Below are positions 23,758 through 33,719 of a DNA stretch of 64,000 bases, one piece after another. The notes beneath the pieces were generated by a model, which was not told the origin of the DNA, did no database searches, and saw nothing but the letters and a program-made list of their open reading frames with translations. The translations under genes were made by a program, and so were the position numbers. Origin of the DNA: Variovorax paradoxus (lineage in GTDB: Bacteria; Pseudomonadota; Gammaproteobacteria; Burkholderiales; Burkholderiaceae_C); assembly GCF_030811855.1 (NCBI RefSeq), contig NZ_JAUSRN010000001.1, forward strand, positions 124,001-188,000. The letters are read 5' to 3'. Positions within the stretch are counted from its first letter, which is position 1. Each line of letters begins with the position of its first letter.

Positions 23758-24966
23758 TTAACGCACCGCACGCACCTTGACACGCATCCCGTCCCGCAGC
23801 GCCGTCGGCGGATAGACGATCACCTCGGCACCCTCGGCGAGCCCTCCGCGCACCCAGGCTTCGCTGCCGTTGCGTCCGCCGAGCTCGATCGGCCTGAGCC
23901 GCGCCCGTCCGCCATCCACCACAAAAACGGCCATTGCGCCGCCAGGCTGCGGAAAGACCGCACTCACCGGCACCCGCAGGACCGAGGAGCGGAACAGCGT
24001 CACGATGCGCACGCCCACCCGGTAGCCGTCGCCCAGCGCCCGCCACTGATCGGGCGACCCGACGAGATCGATGAGGACGTTCACGCGCTGCTCTTCGATG
24101 CCCAGCGCCGACACCTTGGTGAACGCGGCCGGCTCGACCCGGCGCACACGACCTTCCAGCATGCCCCCGCCACCCCAGCGCTCCACACGCACCGGCACGC
24201 CGGGCAGCGCCTGCAGCGCATCGGTGGTCAAAAGCTCGGCAACGATCTCCAGCCGCGTGGTGTCGCCGATCTCGATCAGCGGAGCGCCGAGCGTCACCGT
24301 GGTCTCGCTGGTCTGCGCCACGCGCAGAACGCTGCCGCTCACCGGTGCGCGCACGGCGAAGATTCCCTCGCTCGAGCCGGTCGCGCGTATGGCGACCAGT
24401 GCGGCGCGCGCGGTGTCGCGTTCGTAGCCGGACACCTGCCGCGACTGCAACGCGACATCCAGGTCCGTCTGGGCGGCCTGGAGTGCCAGCCGGTCGGTGT
24501 CGACCTTGGCAGCCGAGACGAAGTCCTGCTGCGCCAGCTGCTCGTTGCGCCGAAGCTCGATGCGCGCCTGCTCCACCGCAACGCGCGCGCGCTGGATGCC
24601 GGCGTCGGCACGGCGCACCGCCGCCTCGGCGGCTTCCACGCGCGCGGACTGTTCGCGCCGGGTGCGTTCGTCGAGCATGGGCGAAAGCGCCGGCGTGATC
24701 GTGGTGACCACCGCACCGGCCTGCACCGCATCTCCTTCGCGCAGCGCAATGCGGGCCAGCCGACCGGCCAGCGGTGCGCTCAAGGCGTACCGGTCACGAA
24801 GGCGCGTCCTGGCGTCTTCGACGACCGACTGTTCGTAGGGGCCCATGGTGGCGCGCGCCACCTCCACGGCCAGCGGCCGCGGCGCGAAGGCCCAGACCAG
24901 CACGGCCGACAGGGCCGCGGCCGCTGCAATCGATATCCACAAGGGCTTGGGGTTCATGGTTTTCAC
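23758..24966 (-). CDS. HlyD-family membrane-fusion protein of ABC exporter
   Basis: 402 aa from GTG 24966, whose last bases overlap the permease TGA (GTGA); ATG 24957 is the alternative. One N-terminal membrane anchor (LWISIAAAAALSAVLVWAFAP), a barrel-sandwich/lipoyl half (YALSAPLAGRLARIALREGD), a long coiled coil (about 105-190), the second lipoyl half (IFAVRAPVSGSVLRV) and a beta-barrel. Periplasmic adaptor of a MacAB-like tripartite pump. Confidence 0.9.
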   Translation of the reverse strand: MKTMNPKPLWISIAAAAALSAVLVWAFAPRPLAVEVARATMGPYEQSVVEDARTRLRDRYALSAPLAGRLARIALREGDAVQAGAVVTTITPALSPMLDERTRREQSARVEAAEAAVRRADAGIQRARVAVEQARIELRRNEQLAQQDFVSAAKVDTDRLALQAAQTDLDVALQSRQVSGYERDTARAALVAIRATGSSEGIFAVRAPVSGSVLRVAQTSETTVTLGAPLIEIGDTTRLEIVAELLTTDALQALPGVPVRVERWGGGGMLEGRVRRVEPAAFTKVSALGIEEQRVNVLIDLVGSPDQWRALGDGYRVGVRIVTLFRSSVLRVPVSAVFPQPGGAMAVFVVDGGRARLRPIELGGRNGSEAWVRGGLAEGAEVIVYPPTALRDGMRVKVRAVR

Positions 24967-27353
24967 TCTCTTGTCTTCAGGGCGGAGACCATGTTGATGC
25001 GATCGATGCGGCGACGCACGATCAACGCGCTGGCTGCCGCGGCCACCACCACCGCCAGGCCAGCCACGGCATAGGTCCGCGCACGAATCACCACGGGAAA
25101 AAGAAACTGGTCGGACTTCAGGAGCGAGGCGATCAGATGGACCAGCGCGTCACCGGTGAGCATGCCGATCGGCAGCGCGATCGCGATGCCGATCGCCATC
25201 TCGCCCAGCAGCAGGCCCGATACCTCCCCGCGCGAGAATCCGAGCACGCGCAGGCTGGCCAACTCCCACGCGCGCTCGGCCAGCGCGATGCGGGCATTGT
25301 TGTAGACCACGCCCACGGCGATCACCGAGGCAAACAGCGTGAGCACCGTGCTCATGATCAGAATGTTGCGCGCCGTCACCTCCTGCATGTTGCGCAGCAT
25401 CGTCGCCTTGCTGAAGGCCCCGGCCGCGCGCGGCAGCGCCTGGATGGCTTGCAGCAGCCGCGCCTCGCTGCCCTGCTCCAGCGCGAGCACGAACCCGGTC
25501 GCGATGTCGCCTTCGCCCAGCGCGCGGTTCAGGGCTTCGCGGTTCATGTACGCGTTCAATCCCATCATCTCGCGCACCGTGCCGTCCACCCGCGCATCGA
25601 GAGCGCGCCGGCGGCCCTCGTGGACTTCGACGCGCACCACGTCGCCCACGCGCAGGTCCAGCTTCTCGGCCAGCCGGTCGGTCAGCAGCAGGCCATCGCT
25701 GTGCGGAATGGATTGCCGCCCGCTCGCGTCCACGATGCGCAGCAACTCGCTTCGCACCGGGCCGCCCCGGATCTGCAGGCGCTTGCGCAGATGGCCGTTG
25801 ACCAGCGTCACCTGCACGTCGCGCAGCGACTCGTGCGCGAGCACGCCAGGCAGGCGCGCGAGTTGCAGCGCAACGGCGTTGTCCGTTGGCTCCACCAGCC
25901 AGACGGAGACATCGCTGCGCATCGACAAGGTGAAGGCGCTGTCGACGATCACCTCGATGGCGTCGCGGAAGAAGTTGCCCATCACCACGATGGCCACGGC
26001 CGCCGCGACACCGCCGATCGACAGGCCCGTGCGCAACGGGCGGCGCTCCATGTTGCGAAGAATCATGCGCACCGCCGGGCTGAGCCGGGCGATGCCGAGG
26101 CGTTCGGCCAGCGTACGGCGGTAGCTCCCCGGCGCCGGCGGCCGCATGGCCTCGGCCGGCGTCAGTCGAACGGTTGCCGCAATGGCCGAGAGCGTGCCCA
26201 GCAGTGCGGTGGCGAGCGTCACGCCGGCGGCCAACAGCACGAGGCGCGCATCCATGTGGTGCTCGAAATCCGCAAAGTGGAAGACTTCCGCATAGAGCCC
26301 GACCAGGCGGGCGCCCAGCCAGTCGCCCAGCGCAACGCCCAGCCCGAGGCCCAGCGCGACGATCACCAGCACTAGGCTGAGGTAGTGGGCGGCAATGGTT
26401 CCGTTCGCATAGCCCAGGGCCTTCAGCGCGGCGATCTGCTCGCGCTGCGTGGCGATCAGCCGCGCGAGCACGACGTTGAGCAGGAAGGCGGCCACGCCGA
26501 GGAAGATGGACGGCAGCACGATGCCGAGCACACGCTGTTCCTTGATCTCGTTGTCGAGCATGGTGTGGGATACCTGCTCCTCGCGCGTGCGCGGCTCGGC
26601 CCCGCCGTAGCGCGCCAGTGGCTGGGCCAGCGCATCGGCCACCTCGGCGTCGGAGACGCGTCGCACCGCCGCCGGAGCGAGCCGGACCGCGAGGGTGTTG
26701 AATGCACCTTCCATGTCATAGGCGCCCGCCAGCACCTCCTGGTCGATCCAGAAGATTCCGAACCCGCGCTGGTCCGGCATGCCCCACAGGCCTGCGAACA
26801 CGAACTCCGGCGACACCGCGGTTCCGACGACGCGCAGTTGCCGCTGCCGGCCGTTGAGCAGCGCGCCGAAGGTGTCGCCGAGCTTCAGACCGCGCGCCTG
26901 CGCGAAGCCGAGGGACACCAGCGCGTCGATGGCACCGAGTCCGCCGCCGGCGGCTGCAGGGCCGTCGAACAGCCCCCGGCCGGCCACGATGCTCACCTGA
27001 TTCAGGCGCGGTGGCGTCACCCGGTCGATGCCGATGAGCTGGCCGAGCACGGGATCGCTGCTCGACGGCAGCTGTATGCGTACGACCTGCTCGATGGTCG
27101 GCTGGACCTCGGCCACGCCCGGCACGCCGCGCAACTGCTCGACGAGCGAAAGCGGTGCGCGCTTGACCGTGACGAAGAGGTCCGCGAAATGCCCCTGCGC
27201 GTAGAAGACGTTGCGGGCGTCGGCCAGGGAGTCGATCGCCGACAGGCTGGTGAGAAAGCCGCCGGCGCCGCTGGCCACCACCAGCGCGATCGTGAGCACC
27301 TGGCTCCACATCGTGCGCAGGTCGCGCAGCAGTTTCCGGTCGAGCGCTTTCAT
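24963..27353 (-). CDS. ABC transporter permease, FtsX/MacB-type, duplicated
   Basis: 796 aa, start MKALDRKLLRDLRTMWSQVL. First transmembrane segment TIALVVASGAGGFLTSLSA, then a MacB-like periplasmic domain, a FtsX block of three helices (about 265-400), a second periplasmic domain and a second FtsX block near the C-terminus. The duplicated FtsX layout is that of LolE-like/YtrF-type fused permeases, so one chain probably supplies both halves. It starts 7 nt after the ATPase stop. Confidence 0.92.
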   Translation of the reverse strand: MKALDRKLLRDLRTMWSQVLTIALVVASGAGGFLTSLSAIDSLADARNVFYAQGHFADLFVTVKRAPLSLVEQLRGVPGVAEVQPTIEQVVRIQLPSSSDPVLGQLIGIDRVTPPRLNQVSIVAGRGLFDGPAAAGGGLGAIDALVSLGFAQARGLKLGDTFGALLNGRQRQLRVVGTAVSPEFVFAGLWGMPDQRGFGIFWIDQEVLAGAYDMEGAFNTLAVRLAPAAVRRVSDAEVADALAQPLARYGGAEPRTREEQVSHTMLDNEIKEQRVLGIVLPSIFLGVAAFLLNVVLARLIATQREQIAALKALGYANGTIAAHYLSLVLVIVALGLGLGVALGDWLGARLVGLYAEVFHFADFEHHMDARLVLLAAGVTLATALLGTLSAIAATVRLTPAEAMRPPAPGSYRRTLAERLGIARLSPAVRMILRNMERRPLRTGLSIGGVAAAVAIVVMGNFFRDAIEVIVDSAFTLSMRSDVSVWLVEPTDNAVALQLARLPGVLAHESLRDVQVTLVNGHLRKRLQIRGGPVRSELLRIVDASGRQSIPHSDGLLLTDRLAEKLDLRVGDVVRVEVHEGRRRALDARVDGTVREMMGLNAYMNREALNRALGEGDIATGFVLALEQGSEARLLQAIQALPRAAGAFSKATMLRNMQEVTARNILIMSTVLTLFASVIAVGVVYNNARIALAERAWELASLRVLGFSRGEVSGLLLGEMAIGIAIALPIGMLTGDALVHLIASLLKSDQFLFPVVIRARTYAVAGLAVVVAAAASALIVRRRIDRINMVSALKTRE

Positions 27354-27360
27354 AACCGCG

Positions 27361-28071
27361 CTACCACGAGAGTTCCGCCGGCGCGAGACGGTGCGCATTG
27401 CGTTCGATCTTCTGCACTCGCCCGTCACCGAGCGAGATCACGCGATCGGCCATGCCCGCGATCGAGGCGTTGTGCGTGATCACCAGCGTGGTGGTGCCGA
27501 GCTCGCGGTTGACGCGGGCGATCACGTCGAGCACCAGCTTGCCGGTCGCGTAGTCGAGCGCGCCCGTGGGTTCGTCGCACAGCAGCACCTTGGGCCGCTT
27601 GACGATGGCGCGCGCTATGGCCACGCGCTGCTGCTCGCCGCCGGACAGCTGGGACGGAAAATGGTCGCGGCGCGCCGAGAGGCCGACGCGGTCCAGCGCG
27701 TCGTCGATCGGCATCGGATCGGTCGCGATGTCGGTGACCAGTGCCACGTTCTCGTGGGCCGTGAGGCTGGGTATGAGGTTGTAGAACTGGAACACGAACC
27801 CCACGTGCTCGCGCCGGTAGCGCGTGAGCGCCTTGTCGCCGGCGGCGATCAGATCCAGATCGAAGTAGTGCAGGCTGCCGGTGCTGGCCACCTCGAGTCC
27901 GCCCAGGATATTGAGCAGTGTCGATTTGCCGCTGCCGGAAGGCCCGAGGAGAACCACGAACTCGCCCGGCATGATGTCGAGATTGACATCCCGCAGCGCC
28001 ACGACATCGATATCGCCTGCGCGATAGGTCTTTCCGAGGCCGCGGGCGCGAAAGACGGGAAGCGACGTCAT
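27361..28071 (-). CDS. ABC transporter ATP-binding protein (MacB/LolD type)
   Basis: 236 aa: Walker [11 protein letters not shown]-loop [18 protein letters not shown], signature LSGGEQQR, Walker [14 protein letters not shown]-loop ITHN. The DEPTGALD and FYNLIP motifs place it in the MacB/LolD group. ATG overlaps the thymidine phosphorylase stop (ATGA). Energises the permease at 24963. Confidence 0.96.
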   Translation of the reverse strand: MTSLPVFRARGLGKTYRAGDIDVVALRDVNLDIMPGEFVVLLGPSGSGKSTLLNILGGLEVASTGSLHYFDLDLIAAGDKALTRYRREHVGFVFQFYNLIPSLTAHENVALVTDIATDPMPIDDALDRVGLSARRDHFPSQLSGGEQQRVAIARAIVKRPKVLLCDEPTGALDYATGKLVLDVIARVNRELGTTTLVITHNASIAGMADRVISLGDGRVQKIERNAHRLAPAELSW

Positions 28072-29576
28072 GGCGCGGGCTCAATTCCAACGATCGGCAG
28101 CTGCGAGCGCACGAAGCTCAGGGCGTACTGAAGCTCGCCGAGGCTTTCGGAATGCAGCGTGAAGAGCGGCTGGCCGAGTTCGACCCGGTCCTTCACGCGC
28201 ACGTGCATCGTGGCACCGGCGGCCGGATCGCGCGGCGCGCCGGCCAGCTTGGCCATGCGCGCGACCAGGCGGGTGTCGATCGCGGACACCACGCCGTCGG
28301 CGGGGGCGGTCACGCAATGGGTATGGGCCGCCTTGGGCGGCACGCGCAGGCCGCCCTGCGCTTCGCAGATCGCAATGAACCTGGCGAGTGCGCGGCCGCC
28401 ATCCAGCGCCTCGCGCGCCATCGCCTGTCCCGCGCCCGCCGCGGCCTTGCCGGCCATCTCCAGGATGAGCCCGGCCAGCATGAGCGCGCGTTCGCGCAGA
28501 TCCTGCGGTGCATCGGCCTGGCGCTCGAGCACCGCCATCACGTCCATCGCTTCGAGTGCCGGGCCCACGCCGCGGCCGACCGGCTGGCTGCCGTCGGTGA
28601 ACACGGTCTGTACCTGCAGGCCCAGCGCGGCGCCGACCGTGACGAGGCTGCGCGACAGCTGGCCGGCGGCGGCGTCGCTGCGCACCTTGGCCAGGGGACC
28701 GACGGGGATGTCGATCAGCACTCGCTGCGAACCCATCGCCGCCTTCTTGGACAGGATGGACGCCACCATGAGGCCCTCGCTGTCGATGCCGAGCGGCCGC
28801 TCCACGCGGATCAGCACATCGTCGGCGGGGCTCAGGCGCATGGCGCTGCCGCCCACGATACACCCCCCTTCGCGTTCGACGACGCGGCGCATCGCGGCCA
28901 GGTCGAGGTCGACCGGTGCGAGCGTTTCCATCACGTCGGCGGTGCCGGCCGCCGACGTGATGGCGCGCGACGAGGTCTTGGGCATCACCACGCCGCATGC
29001 CGTGACGATGGACACGACCAGCGGTGTGGTCCGGTTGCCCGGCAGTCCGCCGATGCAGTGCTTGTCCATCACGGGCGAGGTGCCCCAGTCGATGCGTTCC
29101 CCGACATCGACCATGGCGCGGGTCAGCGCCACGGTCTCGTCCAGGTCCAGGCCGCGGCCGGCGCAGACCGTCACGAAGGACGCCAGGTGGATGTCGGGAA
29201 GGCGCCCATGGCTCACGTCCTCCATCAGCGCCCGCAGAGGCGCATAGGCCAGCCTGCCGCCATGCACCTTGTTGCGCAGATGGGCCAGCGAGTCAAGGAT
29301 CGGCGGGTGCCGCACCACCAGCTCTTCGCCCTCGGTGGCGCCCATCAGGTTCCAGGCCGCCTCCGACAGCGCGATTTCGTCGTTGCGCAGCCAGTCGCTG
29401 TTCACCTGGTGCAGGATCGCGAACAGATGGCGCCCGTTGGCGATCACCTCCACCTGCGCCTGCGACTGGAAGCCTTCGGCCCGGCAAACCGCACAGTCGC
29501 TGCGCATGTAAACCACGGACTGCTGGTAGGTGTCGATGCCGGCACGGCGGGCCAGCAGGCGGTTGTGTGACGGCAT
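28068..29576 (-). CDS. Thymidine phosphorylase-family protein (archaeal/AMP-phosphorylase-like branch)
   Basis: 502 aa, longer than E. coli DeoA (440). An extra N-terminal barrel (about 1-85) precedes the nucleoside phosphorylase core: [33 protein letters not shown] (phosphate/nucleoside site), [21 protein letters not shown], and a C-terminal domain with [17 protein letters not shown]. This architecture belongs to the branch containing archaeal AMP phosphorylases. It may phosphorolyse NMPs or nucleosides during starvation. GGAG before the ATG. First gene of a four-gene operon with an ABC exporter, an unusual partnership. Confidence 0.9.
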   Translation of the reverse strand: MPSHNRLLARRAGIDTYQQSVVYMRSDCAVCRAEGFQSQAQVEVIANGRHLFAILHQVNSDWLRNDEIALSEAAWNLMGATEGEELVVRHPPILDSLAHLRNKVHGGRLAYAPLRALMEDVSHGRLPDIHLASFVTVCAGRGLDLDETVALTRAMVDVGERIDWGTSPVMDKHCIGGLPGNRTTPLVVSIVTACGVVMPKTSSRAITSAAGTADVMETLAPVDLDLAAMRRVVEREGGCIVGGSAMRLSPADDVLIRVERPLGIDSEGLMVASILSKKAAMGSQRVLIDIPVGPLAKVRSDAAAGQLSRSLVTVGAALGLQVQTVFTDGSQPVGRGVGPALEAMDVMAVLERQADAPQDLRERALMLAGLILEMAGKAAAGAGQAMAREALDGGRALARFIAICEAQGGLRVPPKAAHTHCVTAPADGVVSAIDTRLVARMAKLAGAPRDPAAGATMHVRVKDRVELGQPLFTLHSESLGELQYALSFVRSQLPIVGIEPAP

Positions 29577-29626
29577 TGGGCGCTCCTTGGCTGCATGCAG
29601 CTTGGCACGCTGCGCGCGAGCGGGGC

Positions 29627-29640
29627 TTGATGCCCGTCAA
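29627..29640 (-). promoter_or_regulatory. FNR-type box for thymidine phosphorylase-ABC operon
   Basis: TTGACGGGCATCAA on the minus strand, 9/10 to consensus. Predicted start near 29592; CAAGCT at -10 spacing is weak. Confidence 0.65.
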
Positions 29641-29685
29641 GCGAGCGGGCCGTCGCTGTCTCGTCGATCCGTGTTCTGCCGGCGT

Positions 29686-29702
29686 CTTAAGGCAAATCGA
29701 AT
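29686..29702 (+). promoter_or_regulatory. Possible PmrA/QseB-type box upstream of two-component operon
   Basis: CTTAAG-GCAAA-TCGAAT: first half exact for YTTAAK, second half degenerate, correct 5-bp spacer. Would allow autoregulation of the response regulator gene. Weak alone, but the operator at 36583 has the same spacing. Confidence 0.4.
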
Positions 29703-29772
29703 CTGCGGTCGCCATCATGTGAATCGTGCGACCCATGGAGTGGTCGCGACATGAATCCACGTGGAGATGCCA

Positions 29773-30018
29773 ATGGACAGTGCAGCCCGCTCCCGCGCCG
29801 CGCCATCATGCGCCGACGCGCCGCAGCCGCCCGATGCGCAAGCCCCGGCCGCCGCGGGCGGTGCCCGCCTTGCAGATGTCGCAGTCTTTGCCGTCATGCT
29901 GCTCCTGGCCATGGGTGCCGCCGCATTGGTGTGCGGGGTCTACAACGCCTTCGACGACGGTTGGTTCAGGATGAGCGGGTCTACACTGGCGCACATCCTG
30001 GCCCTGGCCGGCTTCTGA
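29773..30018 (+). CDS. Small single-span membrane protein
   Basis: 81 aa from ATG 29773 (GGAG 6 nt upstream; the frame opens at GTG 29761). Ala/Pro-rich cytoplasmic N-terminus, one transmembrane helix (VAVFAVMLLLAMGAAALVCGVY) and a short end. 57 nt before the response regulator gene in the same direction. Might be an accessory of the sensor kinase or an independent small membrane protein; no family recognised. Confidence 0.6.
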   Translation: MDSAARSRAAPSCADAPQPPDAQAPAAAGGARLADVAVFAVMLLLAMGAAALVCGVYNAFDDGWFRMSGSTLAHILALAGF

Positions 30019-30075
30019 GGTCATGCGCCCGCTCCGTCGCGCAGATTGCCAAGCTCCCGGTCTCGACACTTTCAC

Positions 30076-30750
30076 ATGCGCCTGCTGATTGTCGAAGATG
30101 ATCCCCTGCTCGGCGATGCGCTGGCCACCGGCCTGCGCCAGCTCGGCCATGCGGTCGATTGGTTCGGCAGCGGCGGCGAGGCCGATGGCGCGCTGTCCGG
30201 GGCCTCGTTCGATGCATTGGTACTGGACCTCGGACTTCCGGGTGGCGACGGCATGACCTGGCTGCGCCGCTGGCGCGATCGGGGCCTGAAGCTGCCGCTG
30301 CTCATCCTCACGGCGCGCGACGGCGTCGAACAGCGCATCGCCGGGCTCGACGCCGGGGCCGACGACTACCTCGTCAAGCCCATCACCATCGACGAACTCG
30401 CGGCTCGCCTTCGGGCGCTGGTGCGCCGCGCCGCCGGGCGTGCGCAACCGGTCTGGCAGCACGGCGCGCTCGAGTACGACCCTGCCAGCAAACTCGTGCA
30501 CTGGAAGGGCGAGCGCGTCGACCTGACCGGGCGCGAACTGGCGGTGCTCGAGGCACTCCTGGCGCAGCCTCAGCGCGTGCTCTCCAAGACCCACCTGCAG
30601 GAAAAGCTCTACGACTGGAGCGGCACGGAGCCAGAGAGCAATGCCCTCGAGGTTCACATCCACCACCTGCGGCGCAAGATCGACCCGGGCATCGTGCGGA
30701 CCGTGCGCGGCGTGGGCTATGCGCTCGGGTCCGGCGAGGCGGCGCCATGA
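30076..30750 (+). CDS. OmpR-family response regulator, QseB/PmrA-like
   Basis: 224 aa. Receiver domain with acidic pocket EDD (residues 7-9), phospho-acceptor Asp51 in LVLDLGLPGGDG and LVKPI Lys; C-terminal winged helix (DLTGRELAVLEALL, ALEVHIHHLRRKI, VRTVRGVGYAL). ATG 30076 gives the canonical MRLLIVEDD start. Its TGA overlaps the kinase ATG. QseB/PmrA proteins recognise CTTAAG-type direct repeats, and such boxes occur at 36583 and, weakly, 29686. Confidence 0.95.
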   Translation: MRLLIVEDDPLLGDALATGLRQLGHAVDWFGSGGEADGALSGASFDALVLDLGLPGGDGMTWLRRWRDRGLKLPLLILTARDGVEQRIAGLDAGADDYLVKPITIDELAARLRALVRRAAGRAQPVWQHGALEYDPASKLVHWKGERVDLTGRELAVLEALLAQPQRVLSKTHLQEKLYDWSGTEPESNALEVHIHHLRRKIDPGIVRTVRGVGYALGSGEAAP

Positions 30751-32102
30751 GCCTGCAGCGCCGGCTCCTGCTCTATCTGCTGGTTTGCGCGCCGCTGGTC
30801 TGGGGCGTGGCCTTGTACTTTTCCATCAGCCGGGCGCGTCACGAGGTCAACGAGCTGTACGACACCGAGTTGATCCGGTTGGCGCAGCAGGTGCAATACA
30901 CCCTGGGGCCGAGCCATCCCGGCGTCACGCCGGTGCTGCCGCCCGCGCCCACCGAAGGAACCAGGGAGGCCGGGGAGTCGGACGTGCGCGATCTTGCCGT
31001 GGCGGCATGGGACACGACGGGCCGCCTCGTGCTCGCGGACCGCGAAGGCATGGTGCTGCCTCGGCGGCCCGACGCGAGCGGCTTTGTCGACGAAAGAATC
31101 AAGGACCGGACGTGGCGCATCTACTACCTGCCATCCGTCGATGGCGCCTGGCTGGTGGCCGCCGGCCAGGACGCCTACGAACGCGATGAACTGGTGTACG
31201 GCCTCACGGTCACGCAGGTGGTCCCCTGGGTGCTGGTGCTGCCCTTTCTGCTGGCCGTGATGGCGTGGGCGGTGCGCCGCGCGTTGGCGCCGATGCACCA
31301 GCTCACCGCCGAGCTTCGCCGCCGAAGGGCCGACGATCTGCAGGCCGTGCCCGACGACCGGGCGCCGGCCGAGCTCAAACCGCTGCTGGGCGCCATGAAC
31401 GGACTGTTCGCCCGCATCGACCAGCTGCTGGTGCGCGAGCGCCGCTTCACGGCCGACGCCGCGCACGAACTGCGCACGCCCCTGGCCGTGCTGCGCGCCC
31501 AGTGGGACGTGGTGCGCCGCGCCGGCAGCCAGACCGAACGCGCCGCGGCTGAAGCCAAGCTCAGCGCCGGCCTCGACCGCATGGAACGGCTGATGACGCA
31601 GATGCTCTCGCTTTCGCGCGTGGAGTCCGGCGTCGCGCCGCCCTTGACCACCGAGGTGCAATGGCCGCGGATCGTCGAGCAGGCCATGAGCGATTGCCTG
31701 GCGACGGCCGAACGCCGCCGCATCGAACTGGCCTGCGAGTGGCCGCCACGGGGATCGCACCCCTTCCCGCTCCTGGGCGACGAGCATCTGCTGACGATGC
31801 TGCTGCGCAATCTGCTCGACAACGCGATTCGCTATGCGCCGGAAGGATCGAGCGTGGTGCTGCGTATCGGGCGCGAAGACCTGGAGCTCGAGAACGAAGG
31901 AGAACCCCTGTCGCCGGAGCAGCTGACGCGGCTGGGCGAGCGCTTCTACCGGCCCGACGGCCAGCAGGAAGGCGGCAGCGGCCTGGGGGTTTCGATCGTG
32001 CGGCGGATTGCCGAGCTGCACGGACTCGAGCTGCTGTTCGGCCCTGGCGCGGGCGGCCGGGGCGTGAAGGTGACGCTCCAGTTCGATGCGGCGCACCGCT
32101 GA
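30747..32102 (+). CDS. Sensor histidine kinase, QseC-like
   Basis: 451 aa. Two transmembrane helices (LLLYLLVCAPLVWGVALYF; VVPWVLVLPFLLAVMAW) enclose a periplasmic sensor domain of about 140 residues; then HAMP, H-box DAAHELRTPLAVLRA, N-box NLLDNAIRYAPEG and G-boxes GSGLGVSIV. Partner of the upstream regulator (ATGA overlap). Ends 13 nt from the convergent operon 36515-32116, which it may control. Confidence 0.95.
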   Translation: MSLQRRLLLYLLVCAPLVWGVALYFSISRARHEVNELYDTELIRLAQQVQYTLGPSHPGVTPVLPPAPTEGTREAGESDVRDLAVAAWDTTGRLVLADREGMVLPRRPDASGFVDERIKDRTWRIYYLPSVDGAWLVAAGQDAYERDELVYGLTVTQVVPWVLVLPFLLAVMAWAVRRALAPMHQLTAELRRRRADDLQAVPDDRAPAELKPLLGAMNGLFARIDQLLVRERRFTADAAHELRTPLAVLRAQWDVVRRAGSQTERAAAEAKLSAGLDRMERLMTQMLSLSRVESGVAPPLTTEVQWPRIVEQAMSDCLATAERRRIELACEWPPRGSHPFPLLGDEHLLTMLLRNLLDNAIRYAPEGSSVVLRIGREDLELENEGEPLSPEQLTRLGERFYRPDGQQEGGSGLGVSIVRRIAELHGLELLFGPGAGGRGVKVTLQFDAAHR

Positions 32103-32115
32103 AAGATCAGCCGGC

Positions 32116-32811
32116 CTACCTGGCCTTGGCCTTCTCAAGCAGCAGGCGCGCTTCCTCGCGCCGCCCGCTGTCGGCCACCTGCCGGCCCGGCCGCGGCGGC
32201 GCCTGCAATGCCCGCTCGAGGTATGCGACGGCTTGGTCGGGCTGCCGGATCTCGACCAGATATTCGCCGTAGAAAAAGTTGGGATCGATCCCCTTCGGGT
32301 TGAGCGACAACGCTTTCTGCAGCAGTTCCTTCGCCTTGGCCTTGTCGCCGAAACCCACCGGCCATCCCGGGACCTTGTAGTAGAGAACGCCCAGGCTGTT
32401 GTAGGCCGAGCCGTCGAGCACATCGCCGTCGATCGCGATCGCGGCTTCATACAGCGCCTTGGCTTGCTTCACCAGCCCCAGCGCGCCGAGGCCGCCCTTC
32501 TCGCCGGCCCATGAACTGACGATGATGCCCTCCCAGACCAGCGGCTCCGCACGACCCGGGTAGGTTTCGCTCACCTTGCGTGCCTTGGCCGCCAAGGCCT
32601 CGAAGCGCTTCTCGCGTTCGGCTGCGGGCGCCTGGTAGCGGATCGCTTCCCATTCGTGCTGCAGGTCGACGACGGCATCGTCGGCGCCCGCCGCGAAGGC
32701 CGCGCGCGGAAGCATCGCTCCCAGGACGGCGCCGGCGGCGATGCCGATCAGCCACCGGCGATTCACCGCGGTGGGCATGGGCGAAGCGAGTAAAACGGCC
32801 TGTTGTTTCAT
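32116..32811 (-). CDS. Exported helical-repeat (TPR-like) protein
   Basis: 231 aa. Signal peptide with twin Arg (NRRWLIGIAAGAVLGAMLPRAAFA). The mature part is helical with TPR-like hairpins (EKRFEALAAKARKVSETYPG; AKALYEAAIAID; AYNSLGVLYYKVPGWPVGFGD; QPDQAVAYLERALQ). Last gene of the five-gene operon (17 nt after the SDR). Possibly a periplasmic binding/scaffold component for the product made by the upstream enzymes (inference). Confidence 0.8.
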   Translation of the reverse strand: MKQQAVLLASPMPTAVNRRWLIGIAAGAVLGAMLPRAAFAAGADDAVVDLQHEWEAIRYQAPAAEREKRFEALAAKARKVSETYPGRAEPLVWEGIIVSSWAGEKGGLGALGLVKQAKALYEAAIAIDGDVLDGSAYNSLGVLYYKVPGWPVGFGDKAKAKELLQKALSLNPKGIDPNFFYGEYLVEIRQPDQAVAYLERALQAPPRPGRQVADSGRREEARLLLEKAKAR

Positions 32812-32828
32812 GTGTCGTCCTCCGTGGG

Positions 32829-33719
32829 TCAATGTGCGCTGTGCAGCAGCGAATGGGAATCGGCTTCGGCTTCGGCGGGAGCGCCCGGGGTGTCCGGGCA
32901 CTCGAGAAAAGGCTGCGCCGGCTGTGCGAGCGGCGGCAGGGCGCGGCGGTTCTTGTCGAATGCGCCGTCCAGCAGTTCTGGTACCAGCCCGTTGAGCCGA
33001 ACGGCCAGCTTCTCGGGAAAACCCAGGAAGCACTCGGCGGCCTCGCTCTCGATGAGCTGCAGCAGCGCCATCGCAGGGATGTCGGGCCGGTCCGTCGCCG
33101 TGCCCGTGGCCTTGTTGTAGCTTTCCACCGCGGCGTCGTTGAAATCGGTGCGCGTGGTACGCGGGCCGAGGTATTGCACGCGCACCTGCGTATCGCCGAG
33201 TTCGCGGCGCAGCGATTCCGCGAATCCGCGAAGCCCGAACTTGCTGGCGCAGTACACGCTGAAGCCCGGCAGGCCCAGCCGCCCGAGCACCGAGCCCACG
33301 CAGACGACCTGCGCCTTCGGAAGGCTGCGCAGATGGGGCAACAGCGCCTGGGTCAGCAGCATCGGCACCAGCAGGTTGAGGTGCAGCACCTGCGCCATGT
33401 CGTTGGCGGCCAGCGATTCGATCCGGCCGAAGCCCGGCAGGCCCGCGTTGTGAACCAGCACGTTGCAGCCCCACCCGGAAGCCACCTCGGCAATGCCCGC
33501 AAGGCTGGCGACGCGCGTCAGGTCGGCTGCGTACCATTCCACCCTGGGCCGGGGCACGCCGCAGTCGCGAACCAGCGCGCGCGCCTGCGCCGCCAGCCGC
33601 GCCGGAGATCGCCCGACCAGCATCACCGATGCACCGGCGTTCACCAGGTGCCTGGCCGCGGCCTGGCCGATGCCGCCGCTCGCGCCGGTCAGCAACACCC
33701 GAGCTTGCGAGGTCTTCAT
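32829..33719 (-). CDS. Short-chain dehydrogenase/reductase
   Basis: 296 aa classical SDR: TGASGGIG cofactor loop, NAG at LVHNAGLPGFG, catalytic Ser in VCVGSVLG, YxxxK as YCASK. The C-terminal 40 residues after FLGFPEKLAVRLNGLVP are an extension seen in SDRs acting on long acyl chains. ATG overlaps the stop of the diiron-protein gene (ATGA). Presumably reduces or oxidises the acyl product of the operon. Confidence 0.92.
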   Translation of the reverse strand: MKTSQARVLLTGASGGIGQAAARHLVNAGASVMLVGRSPARLAAQARALVRDCGVPRPRVEWYAADLTRVASLAGIAEVASGWGCNVLVHNAGLPGFGRIESLAANDMAQVLHLNLLVPMLLTQALLPHLRSLPKAQVVCVGSVLGRLGLPGFSVYCASKFGLRGFAESLRRELGDTQVRVQYLGPRTTRTDFNDAAVESYNKATGTATDRPDIPAMALLQLIESEAAECFLGFPEKLAVRLNGLVPELLDGAFDKNRRALPPLAQPAQPFLECPDTPGAPAEAEADSHSLLHSAH

